Of a stretch of DNA of 20,146 bases, positions 10,165-19,706 are shown piece after piece (the stretch's first letter is position 1; each line of letters starts with the position of its first letter). This DNA comes from Pigoraptor chileana (taxonomy: Eukaryota > Opisthokonta > Filasterea). Below the pieces are notes generated by a model, which was not told the DNA's origin, did no database searches, and saw only the letters and a list, made by a program, of their open reading frames with translations. Location: NCBI GenBank assembly GCA_943704495.1, contig CALSCR010002380.1, forward strand, positions 1 through 20,146, given 5' to 3'. A program made the translations under genes and the position numbers.

Positions 10165-11786
10165 ATGTTTCTGCCATTTGCTTGGATTCTCGCGTGTGTA
10201 TATTATGGACTATTATACCTGCACACATATTCTTCACTTTTAGTCTCGTAAGATTTTTTGCATTTTCTTGGTGCACGTATAAACTGGACTAGTCGTCTAA
10301 GGACTGGATTAAGTCCGCCCTCCACATCTAGTGCAATCTGCTCATCGGTTCCTCTACAATTATCCAACCAACTACAGTGCGACCAAGTTTTCGGTGGCGG
10401 CCGGTCCGTCCTGGCTTTCGTCTGTGCCGAGCAAGAGATGGGGCGAGAAGTTCTTTCTCTTCTACTCGCCCTTCTGGATGTGTCTCTGTGCGGCTGTCGT
10501 GCACTTCAAGTACTACGAGTCGTTTGACGGCAACGCATATGTTCTGCTGGGTGCGGCTGTTGCCCTGCCGTGTGTGGCCATTCCGTTTCTGTTCCCGGGG
10601 ACTGCAGACGCAAACCTGCCCCTCGCCCAGCGCTACTGGTGAGCTTTGTCTGAGTTGTGCGCGATGCCTGTCAGTCATGTGCCCCTGTTGCACTCAGCAC
10701 CGGTTAGGTTATCAGTTGGTCACCCGATGCATACTTACCCGCCGGTCTCCGTTGCTTCACAAGGTCATTTAGGAAATTCCTTTCCTCATATGCACAAGAT
10801 TGGCATGTATTCCTATTTAGTGTTTCAGTCGAATGCGATTTTGGTCATGTGACACTTTTTCTGTCTGCATTCCAACTCAACTCGTGTGTCGTTTGTGTGT
10901 ATGTGTCGCGTCGCCCTGCCCTTTCCCTTTGCGGCTAACCACATGACAGGGTGAAGGTGAATGTCTGGATAGGCATTGTCGGGTTCATTGGTAACCACTT
11001 CATGACACACTACTTTTACAAGCTGCTTGGAATGCGGTACACTGTGCCCACCGACGGTTGGGAGCTCAATCGCGTGCCGCTTTGCATGCACCTGATGACG
11101 CACGCCTACTTCTCATCGTACCACGCAATGGTCACGCCCATTCTTCGACGAGTCTGGACATCGTTCCGTCCGGGTGTGGTCCGCCTTGTCGTATCGGCGT
11201 TGGTTGTGGGCGTGTTGGCCTATGTGACGGCGTTCATGGAGACATGGACGATCAGCTCCTTTCCTCACTATGTGGGTACACGTCACACACTGACAGCCCG
11301 GCGCCACGCCGGCTACACTGATCATCCTCTGTGTTTCGCCACGCGGTTTTGTTTAGGCGCCGCCTGTCTGTGTGTGAGTGCTGCCACTTCGGCATATTGA
11401 CTCCCACTACGCCCTAGCCCTGCACTCAGGCGCTCACCGCACTCTATTGTTGCCTCCTTCTCGTTCGCGATTACCTACATCATACATACGTACATCACCT
11501 ATTTCATCCACGTGGCTGCGCACACCACCCGCGCAAGCAAATGTAGACATTTCCCGACCGCAACGCAATGCTTACCGTCGGATCGGCCTTTTACGCGCTC
11601 TTTTTCGTCGCGACTTTCCCGATGTTTCCTCGCATTGACGAGGGCGAGTCGTGGTCGATTGAGCGCACCGCCGTAGATGCATTGGGAGCGTCCATGCTCG
11701 TGCTCGTTTTCTTCGACGCTTGGCGCCTGTCTCTCGGCCCCCTGAACATTGCTGGTACATCCGCCGAAGCTCCGTATGCCGGATGA
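10165..11786 (+). CDS. CPI1: cycloeucalenol cycloisomerase (EC 5.5.1.9)
   Basis: This membrane enzyme of the endoplasmic reticulum opens the cyclopropane ring of cycloeucalenol to give obtusifoliol, in sterol synthesis from cycloartenol. Exons: 10165-10195, 10332-10638, 10950-11271 and 11547-11786. Introns are phase 1, 2 and 0, and the total is 900 nt (299 residues, close to the usual length of about 280). Family signatures run across all three main exons: SKRWGEKFF (residues 44-52) with a following hydrophobic segment, RYWVKVNVW across the intron 2 junction, GNHFMTHYFYKLLG, the HAYFSSYH segment, FMETWTISSFPHY|TFPDRNAM across intron 3, GSAFYALFFVATFPMFPRIDE and VDALGASMLV. Several transmembrane helices are visible. 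The start is the uncertain part: the first exon (31 nt, a hydrophobic MFLPFAWILA) is chosen because exon 10332 opens with a split codon. A longer form starting at 9906 (309 residues) also keeps the frame. Confidence 0.9.
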
Positions 11787-13200
11787 CCCGTGTGATTGTC
11801 TGGGGTATAATGTGTGAGCCGCGGAATTATACTTTTTGCTGTCTCTGCGCCGTTCAGTTGGAATGGATGGATGTCAGTGGCGGCCGCGACTGATTCTGAT
11901 GTGGCATATTGAGTGTGTGTTGGGCGTGATCATCACCGTCCGTCTGACTGTCACCAGTTCAGGTACGGGTTTGGCTTGAGTCGGTCACTCTGTGTCAGTG
12001 ATGGGATTTTTATTGTTTGATGGTATCCCTGAATTATGCCGTTGTTACAGTGCAATCAATTTAATGCAAGGGCTTAGTGACCGCCTGTCCGTAGTTGTTC
12101 CCCCGGGTCCATTATCTACTATGTACTAGTCCCGCAGGTGACTGCCATCCCAACAAATCATGCTGACTGCCCGGCCTCATAACCTGGTAAACCCTTCTGA
12201 AGACACCAGGACAGGCTGTCAACCATTTTGCGATTCAAACAAATCGAAGCAATGGGTGAACCACGTCCATTGTCCATCCGCCATTTGGCAGCAGAAGTAT
12301 AATCCCTGGCTGCACATTACTGCATTTAAATTGTTTTACTGGCGTGAGACTTGAGAAAGCATTGTGACCATTTCGAGCGGTGGTCTCTGCAGTAGGCTGT
12401 CGGCAAGACCCAATGCCATCGCATGTCGATGTGCTTTGAGGACGGGGAGAGGTCGCACCTGAATGCAATTGAGCCGCACCTCTAGTTCAGTGGCCCCGCG
12501 ATGGAGCAGACATTGACGGATGCGGAGACGGAATGAATAAACTGTCTGCGAGCACATCATCCACCGTCCAAAGTGGATCCAGCGACACAGCAGCACTAAA
12601 TAAGTTATCCACCCCGCCGCCTATGTCGATCGATGCGAGTGGCACAGCAAAAAAAATGAATAACATCCGCACGGACACGATGCGACACGCCACGGGAAAA
12701 CATCCGAGGAGCGTTGCCAAAGGGTGGAATGGAAAATGCGTACGCCGGCGGCACAGTGACTGTCTCTGCAACCCGGTCAACTGAGTGAAGGCATCGCTCA
12801 CAACACATCGACTCAAGACTGTCCGATCGCATGACACACGAAGCAGCCACAGCTTGCGTTCACTTGGCAGGGGTAGAATGAATGCGGCGCCAAACAACCA
12901 GGCATGTGGACTGGTGAGGGCGAGGGCGGAGCAATTGCCACAGATGCACACACACGCCCGTAATGTGTCTTGTCAGGGCATATGTCATTGAAGGCCGATT
13001 TTAATCTGACGATTTGCTTAATTTTTCCACTTGTTGACCTGGGAGGGAACAGATGACCGGATGCAATGCACGCCAATCAATTGGTATGAGGCGCAGTAAG
13101 CACATGCACAAACTGTTGACATAGGAGAATCAAAATTCACAATGCCTTCACGATTCCTGGGCCACAAACCCATGGAATATAAACAGAGAAAAGAAGCAGG
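11787..13200. other. intergenic spacer without a supported gene
   Basis: The plus-strand sterol isomerase gene and the minus-strand TPR-SPE-39 gene converge here, so this spacer holds both 3' ends. Open frames of 83 residues (12533-12784, plus) and 154 residues (12487-12951, minus) overlap each other. Neither shows a domain, a signal sequence or a splice context that I trust. The 83-residue frame has a Ser/Thr-rich start and a basic, Cys-containing end and is the better of the two. I see no tRNA, rRNA or clear small-RNA gene. Confidence 0.45.
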
Positions 13201-16200
13201 CTATGAGCGACTGGCACCCACAGGATTCTTTAGCGCGTCTTCAATAACGGCAATGATCTTGGACCCTTGATAATTGCTGTAGTTCGACTGCACATATCCT
13301 CTGAACCATACGAGCTTCTCCCGATCGCGTGTCTCCACAAGTGCCTGCGTGATACATACAGGCATGACACGAGTGGTTAGCAACGCTGAGTCTGCGTTTG
13401 TCCAGGAGGGCGGCAGCACTCGCCATCACAGCATGCAACACAGACAAAGACAACACACGGACAACGACAACAGGCAAATAGAGGAGCAGTAGAAGCGGGA
13501 TTCGTCATCTCACTCACCTCAATTGCCACAAGAGGGCATCCGACGCGAATGGCCGTCCCAAACTTCCTGTCGAGCTCTTCCTCGGACATCAGAGAGAGGT
13601 ATTTTGAGAGCACTTCCGGGGGAGCATCGTGCTTGAACAGAACGTCAACCACGGGCTCAAATCCAATGCACGATTTGATGCGCGTGGACCGGAAGAGCGT
13701 ACCCTGGAATGAAAAAAACGACACCAAAGAAGTGGCATGCATCCGTGATGTAGCAGTCGGTGGTGGGCATGTGCGTGTGTGTGTGTGTGTGTGCGTGTGT
13801 GTGCGTGTGTGGCAGCAATGAAGAAGATTAAATGGTATGTGGGACATAAGCACACACGTGGTCGGATACAATGGTGCGCGGGACAGAGCAGCAAGAAGTA
13901 AACAGCACTGCGACAAGCACGAGAACAAAACGAGAAAGTAATCCCACACATCCATCACACAGGAATTTGAATCGAATCACTCATTCACGTGCGACAGTGC
14001 ACACGCAACAAACCGCTGAAAGCAAACAAACACACGACAAAAGACAACGGCAGTAACAATGCCAACCTTCTGCGTGAGGAGCGCCTCGACGGAATCCCAG
14101 TCGCGCAACTTACTCCGCGCGCGAATAGCAATATGCGTGAAGAAATTGTCAGACACCTGCGTGCAATTGCATTTGTTTTCATAGAGAGACGGAGGATCGA
14201 ACACAGAAATGTGGGATTTTAAAGTCAGTGTTGTGTCTCAGTGTATCTGCCAATGAACTCCACATACACAGCAACAGCACAGTTGAGCAAATTCGACTGA
14301 GTCGATGTCGTCACCTTAAACGTCTTGCGGATGTTCACAGGGGAGCTCAGTCTGTCTTCGGGAGCGCTGTAGTGGTAGAACGACGCGTACGAGAGGGTGA
14401 TGGAGAGCGGTGTCTGCGGCAATCGCAGTTTGCGAGGATGCTTCTTGAAGAAGGCATCTGTGCCGCTTGCCTCCAGGTCGCCGTCGTGTATCTGCATGTG
14501 ACAGCCAAAGCACAACACAAGTAATCACATAAGACAATCATGTGACCAAGTGGAAGAGATGTGCGTGTGTGTGTGGGCGTGTGCTCCTACGCAAATACGC
14601 GGTGGCGAGAATTATTCAAGACTGCGTCGCAAAGCGCTGTGCCATGGACTCGGCAACACACAAGAGCGAGAGAGATATAGGATTCAAGTCCAGTGTTTTA
14701 GGCGCTGTGCCCATGGACTCCACAAAAAAAAGAGAGAGAGAGAGAGAGAGACCCACCTCCATCTTGATCTGCCTCTCGAGCAGCGACGCATTATCAAACA
14801 TCTGCGAGTGCTCCCACTTGAGAGCATCCACTTTTGCACAATATCGCACAGCGTCACCCAATGCATCACTCATGGCGCCATCCGTGCGTTTGTAGAACGA
14901 TCGCCTGCCCAGATGCAGAAAGAATCACACACACACACACACACACATACACCACAAACAGCCAAAAATCCAGCAGCCACACATACACACACACATACAT
15001 AATGTATAATATAATATAATATATACTTGTATATTAGCGACAAACAGATCAACTAATGAAAAAAATGGACCACAAATCATTCGATCTACAAGCGCAATCA
15101 CTCTGCCAAAACAAAAACAAAATCACTCTGATGTGAAATCTCTTGACACACACACACACACGTGCACAATGCAATACGGGGAACGAGCACAGCAACACAC
15201 CGGTACAGCAGAAGGCCTTCGTCGACGGGGCGCTTCGTGAACCTCCAGAGCGCGCCCAATTCGTCCCATTCGTACCGCGCCTTAAGATAGCGAGCGTACA
15301 TTTGAATGGCGAGCTGTCGCTGTCCAATTTGTGCCAGAAAGACTGCCGGTCGGAGCGTCTTTTTCATAAAAAGAATCACCTGCACGCATGCAAACATTGC
15401 CACAGGGGGTGGATTGTGTGTGAGGGATTGAAGGTGCAAGTGGGGCGTGCGTGCGTGCAGATGTGTGGGTGGACAAGTATTTAATTGAAACTTGCTTACA
15501 ACACAGTGACAGCAACGACAATGCGAGTGCATGCGGTGTTTGAGGATGCAATTTCAAATGGTAAAAGGATCGCGAATGGAAAAAAACACACACCAGTCTG
15601 AAGCGAACCCACAACACAAAATCAGATGACGACACTCCATGCATTTCAAAGCGAAGTTATCAAGCACACACACACAAGCACAGTGCAGAGCTGGCCTACC
15701 CACCGCCATGACGGCATTTCCGTCGTTTGCGGCAATTGCGCCATCGAGGAGCGCCTGCTTATCCTTGAGCGAGCGGTGGTGTTCCATTCGAGGGCTCGTT
15801 TCGCCCCGGATGAACGCGTCGATGGTCTGTTTTGGTGTTGGGGGCTGCGCGCGGCGATTGAGTTCATCGAGAAGCGCCTTTCGTTCCGCCAGAAGGCTGT
15901 CTATATCCATTCGCAGGCTGCGAATGTCCTCTGCGTCGCATTGCATCGCATGATGTGTGTTAGAAGTTGTGTGATTGCATTTTGTGGTTTGTGTTTGTGT
16001 TTGTCTCTGTCGTTGTAGTGTTATGTCCAGTTACCGGTTCAAGCGCTCACAAACACAAACGCACACACACACACACGCACACAAGAACAAACACAACGAG
16101 CGCATATCACTCACCGGCTTTGCGGTCACGTGCATCCCCAAGACAGTCGTCTGAGTCAGATCGCGGCATGAACGGCGCCGGCTGCCGCGCCTGCTGTTGT

Positions 16201-17564
16201 GTGTGGGATGGCGACGAAAGTGGCGGTGGCTGTGAGGAGTGGTGGGGAGGGGGATTCGCAGACGCCGACGCCGACGCCAGCCCGGATGAAAAGGACGCGC
16301 TGTTTGTCGATGCAGCGCGCGCCAGGGAGGGCGAGGGCTGCGGCTGGGACTCCCTTGGTGGAAGGGGCGAATCGGGAGCGCGCTTGAGGGGCGCCGGCGC
16401 AGCGGGAGTGTCGTGGCGAGACGATGCCAGGGGAAGCGGAGGGGGAAGCTCGTGGACGTCGGGTGCGCTGAACTGTGCGTGCACGTGAGTGGATCGTATA
16501 TGTGTGTGTGCGTTGGTTGGACAGACATGAGTTGAAAACATTATTCCGGTTGCATACACGTCAATACACTCAAATGCGTTAGGCAATGCGCCGGACAACA
16601 CACTGCGTCTCAGGCAGCTGCCGACAAGAGGCGAGAGACACGCAAATAATCTCACGCGATTCGCGCACCTCTTCATCGAATGGGTTTACTTCGCGGTCGT
16701 CGCGAGCAGAGGCCTTTGCAGCAGTGTCGAGTTTTGCCTTTTGTGCAAGTGTGTGTGTTTTAGAATGCATAGTGAGTGTGTATGTGTGTATGTGTATGTG
16801 TGTATGTGTATGTGTGTATGTGTGTATGTGTATGTGTGTATGTGTATGTGTGTGTATGTGTGTGTTATGTGATAGAATCACAGTTAATGGTTATACGAAT
16901 ATGAGATCGAATAAATCTCCACTAAGCATTTAAATGGACCGCTTCCCCCCCCCCCCCCCCACACACCCACACACAATAAACACACAACACACAACACACA
17001 ACACGCACACACCTGCGCCTCCTGCATTCCACTCCGCATGGCCGCATTGTCGGGCTCAATCGCGAGTCCTCTTCCATACGCGGCGATGGCCTCTGCAAAG
17101 CGCCCCTGAAACGAGAGCGCGCATGCCTTCCGCGAGTATCCCTTTGCCCAATCGGGCTTGAGTACAACCACGCGTTCGGCATCTTCAAGCGCACGATCGT
17201 AGTGGCCGAGGCTGGCGTGGGCGGCGGACCGGTTGCTGTGGAGTTACGAGTGCGATTGGGGTGCGATTAGTTGCGATTAAGACGTCGGCGTTAATATGTG
17301 TGTGTTTGCGAAGCGAAGTGTGCTTTGTTATCAATTCATATGGGCCACCCAATAAAAATCAATGCGGCCATTACGCACATTAGCACACACACAATCATAT
17401 GTACGTATATATACGTATGGAACACCGACCTCCAAACAATGTAGTTATTACAGTCAAGCGATATGATTTCGTCAAAGAGCTGCACTGCCGTCACGTAATC
17501 CCCCGACGCAAATGCTGTTTTGCCCTTGTTCTTCAGCTCCTCCAATCTCTGTTGCACATATTCG

Positions 17565-17648
<84 letters not shown>

Positions 17649-17914
17649 GTGTGCGTCCGTGTATGTGTGCATATGAAGATGTATGGGTGAATCGTGTTGG
17701 CATAGCATGTGAAAGTGTCCACAAATTGCACGTTACATTGTTCCTGGGCAGGCAATAGTGACAAAGTCGACATCGATGGATATCGTGTCCACACACAGAA
17801 TACATTTGCAACGGGATATCTATCCTACACTCTACTTCGCTGACGAATCGCGGACATAGAAGCAGCGACCAACTCTGCACTCCACAAGCGTGTGTGTACC
17901 TTGCCGTCAGCCAT
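13201..17914 (-). CDS. Sti1/Hop-like TPR domain fused to SPE-39/VIPAS39 (VPS33B-interacting) protein
   Basis: Twelve exons in coding order: 17900-17914, 17430-17548, 17013-17235, 16669-16737, 16115-16472, 15704-15930, 15201-15379, 14757-14904, 14315-14491, 14067-14156, 13518-13703, 13201-13344. They join in one frame (1935 nt, 644 residues). Residues 6-119 are three TPR units like Hop TPR1, including SNRSAAHASLGHYDRA and LKPDWAKGYSRKA, which bind the EEVD tails of Hsp70/Hsp90. Residues 143-261 are a Pro/Ser-rich linker. Residues 262-644 are SPE-39/VIPAS39: GNAVMA|VILFMKKTL (across an intron), FFKKHPRK (460-467), SFYHYS...SSPVNIRKTFK (483-505), LRDWDSVEALL, and GFEPVVDVL...APPEVL. SPE-39 binds VPS33 proteins and acts in endosome-lysosome tethering (CHEVI/HOPS). 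No start codon with a sound context separates the halves, and the TPR half has no stop of its own. Each domain call is strong. The fusion rests on intron phase and splice sites (donors at 17012 and 16668, acceptors at 16738 and 16473). Confidence 0.85.
13771..13811 (+). repeat. (GT)n microsatellite in intron 10 of the TPR-SPE-39 gene
   Basis: A GT run with GC interruptions. In the sense strand of the minus-strand gene it reads as CA and lies 70-110 nt upstream of the acceptor at 13704. Confidence 0.85.
14614..14751 (-). repeat. diverged 68-bp tandem duplication with a (GA)n tail in intron 8
   Basis: Two adjacent copies share the same order of blocks, 68-69 nt apart. These are attcaag (14614 and 14682), gcgctgtgcc (14634 and 14702), atggactc (14644 and 14713) and an AG-rich end. 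In copy 2 the AG end has grown into about ten AG units (14731-14750). On the sense strand this becomes a CT run directly after the 5' splice site at 14756. Confidence 0.65.
14927..14952 (+). repeat. (CA)n microsatellite in intron 7 of the TPR-SPE-39 gene
   Basis: A CA run of about 22 nt. In the gene's sense strand it reads as GT and lies close to the acceptor at 14905, unlike most introns of this gene, where the acceptor side is CA-rich. Confidence 0.85.
16761..16866 (+). repeat. compound GT/GTAT microsatellite in intron 3 of the TPR-SPE-39 gene
   Basis: About 105 nt of alternating gtgt and gtat units. In the sense strand it is CA/CATA-rich and lies just upstream of the acceptor at 16738. 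It faces a GT-rich stretch at the other end of the same intron. Confidence 0.85.
16945..16960 (+). repeat. homopolymer C16 (G16 in the gene's sense strand)
   Basis: Sixteen consecutive C bases within intron 3 of the minus-strand gene. The pre-mRNA therefore has sixteen G bases directly after a GTGTGTGGG-type stretch, which can form a G-quadruplex. Homopolymers of this length are also prone to length errors in sequencing. Confidence 0.85.
17566..17640 (+). repeat. pure (GT)n microsatellite, about 37 units, in intron 1 of the TPR-SPE-39 gene
   Basis: About 75 nt of uninterrupted GT. In the sense strand it is (CA)n ending about 18 nt before the acceptor of intron 1, in the place where a polypyrimidine tract would normally be. 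Confidence 0.9.
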
Positions 17915-18715
17915 AGTTATCGATCCGCCGAAATCAACTCAAACAACAACACCAAGATAAGTTGCGGAGTCACGCTACACTACAAGTGGAAACTGCTCCT
18001 CCTTTACGACAGTTGAGAGGGACAATCTCTCTCACAACCCTTTCACTGAAAAAGCGCTGCAGTCTGTGGCTGCATTCGTGCTGTTGGGCCAGCTGGCTTG
18101 TGGCTAAGATCACGTGATTATCGGCGCAGTCTTTATTTATTAATTATGTGTAATAATTGCGCATGTATCAGTATGCTCATTTTGTCCGACGAGATGCTAC
18201 GCACGCACAGCCACACACACATATATGCACACACATACACACGGAAGTACATCCACTCAAGCATGAGTAATCAAGGTTCAAGAAAGTATCGTCGCGGCTC
18301 CTGTCGGATTCACATTGCCCCAGGCGTGTGTCCACGGACTGCATCACAGGGGAGAGAACGCAGAGCCGTCGTATTCCACATTTGAGGTGCAGACAGCAGT
18401 GCACTTCATCCATAGTAAAACGCAGCCTTCATTTCTCTCACAGCCGGCCGTACGTGCATGAACGCCACTCAGGCTATGCCCACACAACACACGCAAGCAC
18501 ACGCACAAACCGCAGACACCAAAGCGTGCCTGGCTGCGGAGACTGTTGTCCATTGCCAATGGGCATTATTATTGCGCCATTTGACAATCTGAACAAAATG
18601 GATCACACGTCAGACCAGACCGAGAGACAAGACAAAAATGCTCACGCAGGCACAACATCAGAATATATTTCCACACACCAAACATAAATCATTTTTGCAA
18701 GCAAGTCGAGGCATC
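17915..18715. other. intergenic spacer between two minus-strand genes
   Basis: This holds the presumed promoter and 5' UTR of the TPR-SPE-39 gene (just right of 17914) and the 3' UTR of the complex I subunit gene (left of 18716). A perfect short palindrome, CCATTGCCAATGG, with two inverted CCAAT-type motifs lies near 18550-18562. Open frames at 18098-18385 and 18328-18687 on the plus strand have no coding character that I trust. Confidence 0.4.
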
Positions 18716-19706
18716 TCATGCGAGACCATGCGCACGCTGCTCGCGAATATTTTCCCGCATGCCGATCAGTCGCTCTGTTATTTGGTCGGTGCACAGGAAT
18801 GCGTGTGTGTTTGTTGTGTGTGTTGTGTGTGTGGCGTTGTGGTGCATGAGTGTGTGTGTTGATATACAAAAGCGGATATAGGAGTTGCACATTAGCTGTT
18901 TGGAAACTTGCGATGACAGGCATTATCTCGACAATATTGCTTCAGAAAAGACCCACAACAGTACTCAATCACGTCTGAGGCACAAGCCCATCGAATGCAA
19001 ACATTGGCACGTCAAAAGCACGGCACGCGTTGGGAGTAATACATACATACACACACACACACGCGCGCACAACACACACACACAGACACACACACGCCAC
19101 ATCAACGACCCACACACACACGCGCACAACACATAAACATCAGCGCCACCCACCCGTGCTGTTCTTGAGAGAGAAGAAAAACGAGCCGATAAGACCGGTC
19201 GATCCGCAGAGAAGGAGACCAGTCCTGTACATTCCGGACTTGCGAGCTAAGCAAAAAGATGCAGCAGAAACCACATCCACCGCGGTTAGTGCGCATTCTT
19301 CCTTGTAGAGCCAAATTCACACAAAAAAACACACACACACAAACAAGCGCGCATAATGAAATCACATCACGCTCTCACTTAAGCATGAGTTGTAAGTGTT
19401 CCTACGCCATTTTTTCACACAACAAAAACACTACACTCGACATGAATTTCCAGATGAAACTAACAACATGGACGATCACATGAACAAATAGCCTGTAAAC
19501 AACACGCAAGGAATCAAAGAAAAAGAAAAGGAAAAACAGCAAGACAATAGACACCCACCATTAATCAAGCCAAACGCGGCAGACGCAGCCGTGCCAAACA
19601 CAATCATGCCGAGATCACCCGCCGAAAAGTTCTTGATTGCCTGCCCCGCAGTGGGTGTGGGGATAACAACCGGGTACGGACGCGGCGACACGTTGATGCC
19701 GCTCAT
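18716..19706 (-). CDS. NADH:ubiquinone oxidoreductase 21 kDa (NUXM-type) subunit-like protein
   Basis: Three exons in coding order, 19559-19706, 19154-19246 and 18716-18774, join through two phase-1 introns (312 and 379 nt) into 300 nt, 99 residues. The layout matches the short plant and protist form of the complex I 21 kDa accessory subunit (PF10785 type). It has a YPVV.P.P start (residues 11-18), KNFSAGD before a first membrane helix (about 32-48), a short basic loop RKSGMYR, a second glycine-rich helix (59-74, GLLLCGSIGLIGSFFF), then KNSTERLIG and a charged tail. The protein would sit in the mitochondrial inner membrane arm of complex I. The second intron hides a stop in exon 2 read-through, and the acceptor at 19247 follows a clear pyrimidine tract (ctttttgcttag). 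I rely on remembered similarity to the plant protein, so a profile search is needed. A different small two-helix membrane protein is the alternative. Confidence 0.65.
19047..19130 (+). repeat. interrupted (CA)n microsatellite in intron 2 of the complex I subunit gene
   Basis: CA-rich over about 84 nt, broken by cgcgcg and short unique pieces. In the gene's sense strand it is GT-rich and follows the 5' splice site at 19153. A CA-rich stretch (sense strand; plus-strand gtgt at about 18798-18860) lies near the 3' end of the same intron. Confidence 0.85.

Noticed and set aside
9790-10292. Cys/Val-rich and His/Thr-rich open frames over the CA repeat
   Set aside because: They are direct translations of a dinucleotide repeat and carry no independent coding signal.
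10731-10740. atacttaccc resembling the 5' end of U1 snRNA
   Set aside because: The following sequence lacks the U1 stem-loop motifs and an Sm site. It lies in an intron of the sterol isomerase gene, so the short match is best taken as chance.
11999-12032. tgatgg and ctga spaced like C and D boxes of a snoRNA
   Set aside because: The spacing is too short for a box C/D snoRNA, and no terminal stem is visible.
12487-12951. Open frames of 154 residues (minus) and, overlapping, 83 residues (12533-12784, plus)
   Set aside because: They overlap on opposite strands, show no domain, signal or repeat structure, and lie in the spacer between two converging genes. The plus frame is only marginally better than chance in composition.
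18098-18687. Plus-strand open frames of 95 and 119 residues
   Set aside because: They overlap each other, have no recognisable features and lie in the promoter/3' UTR spacer between two minus-strand genes.
19247-19294. Earlier acceptor choices (after acaag or aaggaag) for exon 2 of the complex I subunit gene
   Set aside because: One gives the wrong frame and the other adds about 16 residues without counterpart in the family. The acceptor after ctttttgcttag has a better pyrimidine tract and keeps the expected loop length.
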